From contig JADGJA010000649.1 of NCBI GenBank assembly GCA_027596035.1, positions 1 to 13,209 of the forward strand: a stretch of DNA of 13,209 bases. Direction: 5' to 3'. Below the pieces are notes generated by a model that searched no databases, was not told the DNA's origin, and was given only the letters and a program-made list of their open reading frames with translations. Positions within the stretch are counted from its first letter, which is position 1. Every line of letters begins with the position of its first letter. The translations under genes were made by a program, and so were the position numbers. Below are positions 8,125 to 13,209 of this stretch, in pieces. This DNA comes from Thoreauomyces humboldtii (lineage: Eukaryota; Chytridiomycota; Chytridiomycetes; Spizellomycetales; Powellomycetaceae).

Positions 8125-8674
8125 AGTAGTCGAGTCGAATCCTTGATCCCTACTATTCCCCTCCGTTAGCGGACGACCCTTTGGGTCTTCTCCACTTGCG
8201 CAGGACAACGCCGAATGTACAATTTGCTTTTCCGAATCATACATTCGATTTTGCTGAACCATCGCTGTTGGTCGCTCGATTGGGAAAGTAGGGTGCAGGA
8301 AGTCTTGCCTTATGCTGCTTGCGACAAGCATGTGGCGGGAATCTATGTGTGGGGTGGCCAGAGACAGGCCGCGCCAGGTCGTCCGAAGACCGTACGCATA
8401 AGATCCCGCCCGTGACCAGCCGAGCTGCCCGCCGCCTCCGTGCATGCAGATTAGCACCGTGTGTACAGTATAAGATACGGTCCGAAAGACCGTGCACATA
8501 AGAAAGGCACCATCGATTTTAACGCGACCCAAAATGAACCGGGTATACTGGAGACAAGCGTCAAAGCACGAAGAAACAGCCTGTGAGATGTGTAGCACGT
8601 CTCCTTGCACTCTGTGCAACACAGCCACGCCCTCCACGGACGAAGATCCGATAGGACCGTCCGTTACGCCCGTT
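8125..8674. other. Convergent intergenic region between eL37 and the Bin3-type gene
   Basis: It contains both 3' flanks. An imperfect direct repeat is present: GTCCGAAGACCGTACGCATA at about 8381 and a close copy at 8480-8499. A long antisense frame (8026-8637, minus) crosses the last eL37 intron and exon and resembles nothing. No RNA gene was recognised. Confidence 0.5.
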
Positions 8675-9865
8675 TCATTTTACGCAGCGGAAGATGGACC
8701 TCTGGAATCCCTTGGCCAGGTTGGACGGGATGCCCAGGAGTTCGACGGTGGTGAAACCGACGACCTCCTTCAGGTGCTGCTCAAAGTCGTCCGATTTGAG
8801 GACAATGTTTCGATAGTTTCGTTCCATCTCGACGCTAAAGTGTACGCTCGCCTTCCTGTACGACTCGTACGGCTGAGGTTCGAGCAAAAGACATCCGCCG
8901 GGCACCAGACACGTGTAGCATCGCTTGAAAAATCGTCGGAGACCCTCGTCTCCGTGGTTGAGCTGGATCCACTTTGTGACGGAGAAAGCGAGGATGACGT
9001 CGTGATTGAGGTGCTTCGCGGACGGGTTGGATTCGTGGAGAAAGTCGCCGCAGCGAAAGGAGATGTTGGAAGGAAATGGCGGGCTTGAATTTGCATCCTG
9101 GATGAAGCTTCGCGTGGCGGACGGACCCACGATGTTGTCGCGTGATGGCAGTGGGCCGACGGAGGGTAGGATGCCCAGGATCTGGGTGCAGGTTGTTGGA
9201 TAATACTCGAGGTCCGGTAACGGTAACCGATCCGATCGGCGGTCGTCCGTCTCCATGGCGTCTCCAGCGCCGTTTCCTGACTCTTCCAGATGCCCACCAT
9301 CATCCGGCTGCACGAGGCTCGACCGCTCCGAAAGCGCGTACCTGGCCTTCTTGACCAACTCTGGATCGATGTCGACCCCTTCCACAAACTTTGGCTCAAA
9401 GTGCATGGCGATGCCGAACGTGACCAGACCAGCATTGCAGCCCACGTCCAGCACGGTCTTTCCCCTTATCCACGCCTTGTCGATGAGAGCGAGTCGGGCA
9501 TCGAAGCGATCCCTCAGCGAGCGCTTTCCATAGTATCCCGGATAGTTTCCGTGAGCAATCTCGATGCGGGGCTGCGGACCAGCGGTGACAGCCGTTGGCT
9601 TTGGCGCCGGCGGAGATGGCACGACGTCGTCGGGGATGGGTGGTGTTGGTCGAAAGAAGCCTCGCCCTCGAGCAGCGCGGGTGCCGCGGAAGGTCGGGGC
9701 AGAACCGCGTGGAGCTGCCCTTTGCTCGCGTTTCGCCGCTAGGTAAGGATTGACCTTTTCGGGAGTATCGCAGTCCATGGCGCTGGACACGGCACCGTCC
9801 AAGCCTTGCTCGTCGCCTGTCATGTTGTGAGTGCCTGTGCAGAAGTGGCGATGGGCATATATCAT
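8675..9865 (-). CDS. Bin3/MePCE-family RNA 5'-methylphosphate capping enzyme
   Basis: S-adenosylmethionine-dependent methyltransferase of the Bin3 family. In animals MePCE caps the gamma-phosphate of 7SK RNA; the fission-yeast relative Bmc1 binds telomerase RNA and U6. Single exon, up to 396 residues. A low-complexity, Arg/Gly- and Pro-rich N-terminus (50-100, with RGTRAARGRG) precedes the Bin3 core: GNYPGYYG (106-113), SAM motif VLDVGCNAGLVTFGIA (138-153), the acidic EGVDID (162-167), a family-typical variable acidic insert (185-265), FRCGDF, the hallmark SVTKWIQLN (295-303) with GDEGLRRFF, LEPQPY (328-333) and the C-terminal GFQR (386-389). Start choice: the ATG at 9865 gives the longest form; the ATG at 9823 (residue 15) is equally plausible, and no alignment decides it. 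Head to head with TIM54, about 211-253 bases apart. No break is seen in the frame. Confidence 0.9.
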   Translation of the reverse strand: MIYAHRHFCTGTHNMTGDEQGLDGAVSSAMDCDTPEKVNPYLAAKREQRAAPRGSAPTFRGTRAARGRGFFRPTPPIPDDVVPSPPAPKPTAVTAGPQPRIEIAHGNYPGYYGKRSLRDRFDARLALIDKAWIRGKTVLDVGCNAGLVTFGIAMHFEPKFVEGVDIDPELVKKARYALSERSSLVQPDDGGHLEESGNGAGDAMETDDRRSDRLPLPDLEYYPTTCTQILGILPSVGPLPSRDNIVGPSATRSFIQDANSSPPFPSNISFRCGDFLHESNPSAKHLNHDVILAFSVTKWIQLNHGDEGLRRFFKRCYTCLVPGGCLLLEPQPYESYRKASVHFSVEMERNYRNIVLKSDDFEQHLKEVVGFTTVELLGIPSNLAKGFQRSIFRCVK

Positions 9866-9898
9866 ATCATACGACAGAGGGAACCAAGTCCTCCTCGC

Positions 9899-9948
9899 GG
9901 AGGGAGAGAGAGAGGGAGAGGGAGGGACAGGGATGAGGGAGAGGGAGG
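9899..9948 (+). repeat. Polypurine (GA-rich) tract
   Basis: About 50 bases almost wholly of G and A on the plus strand, in the short divergent promoter between the Bin3-type gene and TIM54. Such tracts can serve as nucleosome-poor promoter elements; that role here is inferred. Confidence 0.7.
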
Positions 9949-10076
9949 CTGTGGACTTTGATTCTGGACTATACTGACCTCTTTTGCCGTGTGTGTGGGA
10001 GGCTGGTCCCCATTCCCTTCACCTTTTTTGCCTCGAACAAGCTTCGGGTTGCTATACCTGCCGTGCAGAGCAGAAA

Positions 10077-11112
10077 ATGTCGCTCGCAGCAGCAATACGG
10101 AAGCGCATGCCCTCGCGCAACTGGTCAATCTTCCTGGGAGGTTCTAGCATCCTGGGCGGTCTCGCCGCCTACGACAAGTACCACCTGGACGCTGTGAGAA
10201 CCGACCTCCAGAACCGCGCGTCGGTACTGGCAAACGAGGTCATGCTGCCCAGGGACACGGCTCGCAAGATCAGAGTGTACGTCGCTCCCACCCACTGGAG
10301 TCGGTATTGGTTCAAGCAGTACATCAAGCCAGGTGCGTGAGAAAGGGACGAGCGTGAGGCGCTCGAGAGCCCTCCCCTTCCCCGACGTGCGTGTAACCTT
10401 TTTTCTCTTCCTCGGACCAGTATTCGATGCCGCTGCCCTCGATTACGATGTCGTGGAACCCAAAGTAGCGGGCCTGGTGCGTGACCAGGTTCGGGAGCTC
10501 ATCTGGACCGCAAAGGACGAGTCGCGAAGACCACCCGCACCGTACAACCCTATGCTGGGACCCCAGACCTTCCTGGCGCGACCGAAATACGATCCATCGG
10601 AAGGCCTCGTTGCGGTGGGGCCCAATGCATGGCGAGAGGTCCTTCGAGGTCTCAACGAGGGTTGCATGGCGGAGCGACCGCCACCTGCGCCACCTTCCCT
10701 CGCAGACCCCTCCGTCCCCGACGAAGGTGCAGACGCACTAATGAAAGACACTGCAAAGAAGGAGGGCGGCGTTCACGCGCAACCCGAACCTCCCCTCGAC
10801 ATGATGGACAGCAACGTGCCCCGCTTCCCACTCCCCTGCGTCGGTTTCATCACCGGTCGACAGCAGGCGGGATGGACCGGATTTCCAAAGCGCATCTACG
10901 GCTGGTTCACCGAGCGTGACACCGCCAGAGAGATTGGCGAGGAGGCCCTCTTGATCGCGTTCAGTAGAGTGAGGGACTACCACGCCGAGGACGCGGGCAA
11001 AGGTGCCGAGGACATCTACGTCCATGAGGACTGGGATGACATACATAAGGACATCGTCAGGGACGTGACTCTGTCCGAATCCGTGGCCCACAAGTTGTTT
11101 GTGTACCAGTGA
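10077..11112 (+). CDS. TIM54: Mitochondrial inner-membrane import subunit TIM54
   Basis: Component of the TIM22 complex, which inserts carrier proteins into the mitochondrial inner membrane. Two exons: 10077-10332 and 10421-11112, joined in phase 1 to 315 residues. The N-terminus is MSLAAAIRKRMPSRNWSIFL, followed by a single membrane segment (about 16-32) and AAYDKYHLDAV. Then come RKIRVYVAPTHWSRYWFKQY, ALDYDVVEPKVAGLVRDQVR, an AVGPNAWREVLRGLNEG block (typical of TIM54), and PCVGFITGRQQAGWTGFPKR in the C-terminal third. The intron 10333-10420 (88 bases) has donor GTGCGTGAG and acceptor ACCAG. The ATG at 10077 was chosen because the membrane segment follows directly; an in-frame upstream ATG-free extension is not needed. 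It is clearly shorter than the 478 residues of yeast Tim54, the central linker being Pro-rich and reduced. Convergent with the J-protein gene, 273 bases apart. Confidence 0.9.
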
Positions 11113-11385
11113 ACGTCCTTGCCGCTACTGCAAGGCTACACTATCTTCTCCGGCGAACCTGTGCTCTTCGCCTCTTTACACAGCTGTTCGGCTTGGCCCC
11201 CTCACATCATCCATAGCATTTTGCCCGGCATTGTTCGCTTCGCATTTTTTATTCTCTTGTCGTCACACATACATCTGTTACTGCATCCATCAACATCTAT
11301 TCGTCTCCAGCTATACGGATGGCGCAGCGCTGGTGACCTATCTGCGCTCCGAGCCCGACCAGTTTCGCGTTTGCATGCGACCAGC

Positions 11386-12834
11386 CTACTTTCTCCTCGT
11401 AACTCGCATGGCGGCTTGTCCGTGGGCGACCGTCAGGTCCGCTTCGGTCTCGTGCAGCTTGAGATCTACCGTCAGCTTTTCCATCTTCTTCTGCAGATCC
11501 ACGATGGTCCTCGGATCTCTGGCGAAGGGCTCAAACGCGGTTCGGAACTGATGGACCGACTCCTTGAGCTGAAGGTTCGTGACGTTCTCCAGCTCGTCGA
11601 GCAGGTTCTTGGTCGTGCGGGTGTCGGTGGGCCAGAGGATGGGACCGAGCTGAGATGTTGCCACGCTGACAATGACGAACAGCTGGTGTAGCATGGCAAT
11701 GTACTCGTGGGTCGTTCGCCATGGGATAAGCGTTCCTAGAACACGGGCTGGTATCGACTCGGGGGGACCCATGAGGAGGCTTGTCTCGATGCTCGCCATG
11801 GTAAAGAGCCCCACGAAACGCCAGTAACGGCCAAAATTGAGAGTGCCAAACACGCTGAGAACAAGCAAGACCGCTGCGCTTCCCGCATAGAACATGATTA
11901 CGCCTGGCAAGGCTTTCAGCATGAAATCCCGCTCAGATATGCAGCGAACGCAGCCTTGAACAGTGGTCGGACCGAATTTGTCTACAAAAATCAGCAGGAA
12001 GTCAGAGCGTTATCATGGTTATGTCCGCGTCAGAATGTGCGTACCGTAGATCGAACGCGTCAATGGTTCCTTGAGAACGCTGTATCCGTTCAAAATGTGC
12101 ATGTAGCGAAAGTCAGATTCCTGTTTCTCTTGATCCGTAAGCTACAAATGAAGGTCCAAGGAGTTCAGGCATATCGAACGTTTCTCCCCGTCGGGCCCTC
12201 AAGCTTTATCATCACGCTTACATCCTGCAGTTTATCCTGAATGGCGGCAAAGACATCATGTTAGGCGAATGTGATCCCCGTCGACGCGGGAACACGTGGT
12301 CCGAACCGGGTGATTTAGCAGGGACTGCTTTTTGAAGCTCGCCCGTAGCTCCTTCGCATCAGCGTTTCTCGAAACGCCCAGGTAGTCGTAGTGTGTCTTT
12401 GGTAACGACCTTTCCAACTGGAACAGGAGACACGTGATCAATTGGTAACCTCAAAGTCTCGACCGCAGCTTCTCGTTGTTACCTCCACGAAGGTGTAGAA
12501 GAGGTACCCTACGACGAGTACGACGTAGATGTATTTGAAGTGCCGTTTCTGTTCTGACGCTGTGGGAGCTCGCTTTGGACGGCGGTAGGCATAGTACTGC
12601 TTCTGTAGAAACTGCGTTGCCAGTTTCTGTAAGGCATCTCATCAGCATCTCTGCAATTTCCCTTGCATCCGGTACTCGTGCTCTTGTCTGGTCCGTACCG
12701 GCACAAACGCCCAAAAAAGGATCTACAATTCCACAGTGAAAAACCAGGGGCCAGGTTGAGTTGCGACGGGAGGGAGACCGCGCGAACCGAGAGCGCAAGT
12801 CAGAGGATACCTGCTGGCCGAAATCCCAGTCCAT
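11386..12834 (-). CDS. Membrane-anchored J-domain (DnaJ-like) co-chaperone
   Basis: J proteins stimulate Hsp70 ATPase through an HPD motif. Seven exons on the minus strand: 12834-12811, 12722-12699, 12626-12483, 12417-12307, 12236-12222, 12141-12045, 11981-11386, joining in phase to 336 residues. Order: MDWDFGQQ, a short hydrophobic ILFWAFVP, a basic stretch, a membrane segment (about 46-63, YIYVVLVVGYLFYTFVE), the J domain (about 72-143) starting THYDYLGVSRNAD, with HPD rebuilt across an intron (100-102), and ending RSIYDKFGP. Then come three further hydrophobic segments (about 164-184, 191-209, 236-255) and a C-terminal probable coiled coil (about 295-325). This layout matches a fungal family of multi-spanning J proteins, probably of the endoplasmic reticulum; location and partner are inferred. 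Three exons are tiny (24, 24 and 15 bases); their use is supported by phase, by splice sites and by the restored J domain. No yeast gene symbol is assigned. Confidence 0.85.
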
Positions 12835-13209
12835 GATGTTACGACGGCGTGAAGCGAAGGGGTGGGAAGTCTCTCGTAGAGAAGTTCTGCTCGGAGTCGA
12901 TGGGTAGGGGGGTAATGTCGCAGGTACAGTACTGTACATGATAAAATGTGACGATACACCGTTTAATTCGTACCGCGTCCTGTTTACCCAAGTACCGGGT
13001 GCTCGGTTACGGCGAGCGACCAGAGGGGGAAGCAGTGGGAGGGAACCCGCGCGCAGGACCCATTCACAATCGCCCCCCAACGCTTCAACACCGCCTGTCA
13101 ACCGGCTTTCAACCTTGTTACCAAACCCAACGCTCTCTCAGGGTATCGTGATCTCACAGCGCAAAGCGCCACGAACAAATCATGGTGAGGCACTGATAAG
13201 CGGGGGGGG
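12835..13209. promoter_or_regulatory. Upstream region of the J-protein gene and right window end
   Basis: No gene was recognised in these 375 bases. A 14-base perfect palindrome lies at 12924-12937. The window ends in a run of G, and begins in a run of C, which may mark contig edges. Confidence 0.5.
12924..12937. promoter_or_regulatory. Perfect 14-base palindrome GTACAGTACTGTAC
   Basis: It lies 90-103 bases upstream of the J-protein ATG and contains the TGTACAGTAC core also found upstream of P5CR. It could bind a dimeric factor; this is inferred. Confidence 0.5.

Noticed and set aside
8333..8345. Thirteen-base match (ATGTGGCGGGAAT) to the TIR of the POP4-intron element
   Set aside because: The match does not extend on either side, no partner TIR or target duplication was found nearby, so it may be chance.
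8026..8637. 203-codon minus-strand open frame
   Set aside because: It is antisense to the last intron and exon of eL37 and has no recognisable domain.
12451..13101. 216-codon minus-strand open frame over the J-protein 5' exons
   Set aside because: It is in a different frame from the J-protein exons, reads through their introns, and has no domain likeness.
1..13209. tRNA, snRNA, rRNA, CRISPR or prokaryotic operon features
   Set aside because: Both strands were scanned by eye for tRNA B-box-like sequence, U1/U2/U4/U6 core motifs and regularly spaced repeats; none was convincing. Intron-hosted snoRNAs are unlikely because the eL37 introns are only 48-72 bases.

Overview
The window reads as nuclear DNA of a fungus. 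Every recognisable gene is a eukaryotic housekeeping gene, most are cut by many short spliceosomal introns (about 48 to 88 bases, usually GT-AG), and the family set (TIM54, a fungal-type membrane J-domain protein, SNF12/RSC6-type SWI/SNF subunit, PRO3) is fungal. The intron density and the presence of a Bin3-type RNA capping enzyme suggest a basidiomycete or an early-diverging fungus, but that placement is an inference. No bacterial, plasmid, phage or CRISPR features were seen.

Layout. Positions 1-711: no gene recognised. 712-2900 (minus): an eleven-exon SWI/SNF subunit of the SMARCD/SNF12/RSC6 family. 2901-3118: short divergent promoter holding a 36-base near-perfect inverted repeat. About 3119-4710 (plus): POP4/Rpp29, the RNase P/MRP protein subunit. 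Its 5' half shows a frame change and two in-frame stops, and its last intron carries a 735-base transposon-like insertion with terminal inverted repeats and a 7-base target duplication. 4711-5813: repeat-rich stretch holding an orphan last exon (minus) of a PHO13/phosphoglycolate-phosphatase-like HAD gene. 5814-6914 (minus): pyrroline-5-carboxylate reductase. 7653-8124 (plus): ribosomal protein eL37. 8675-9865 (minus): Bin3/MePCE-type RNA methylphosphate capping enzyme. 10077-11112 (plus): TIM54. 11386-12834 (minus): a seven-exon J-domain protein with several membrane segments. 12835-13209: promoter region and an unassigned end with a terminal G run.

The genes are arranged largely as head-to-head pairs (SMARCD/POP4, P5CR/eL37, Bin3/TIM54) and tail-to-tail pairs (eL37/Bin3, TIM54/J protein), as is common in compact fungal genomes. 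They serve chromatin remodelling, tRNA and rRNA processing, proline synthesis, translation, small-RNA capping and mitochondrial import; nothing suggests they form one pathway. The unusual content is structural: the insertion in POP4 and the damage to its 5' half, the palindrome between SMARCD and POP4, the orphan HAD exon beside a 96-base-period repeat, and a shared palindromic motif upstream of P5CR and the J-protein gene. Exon borders were found by hand from splice sites and family alignment from memory; RNA evidence would settle them.
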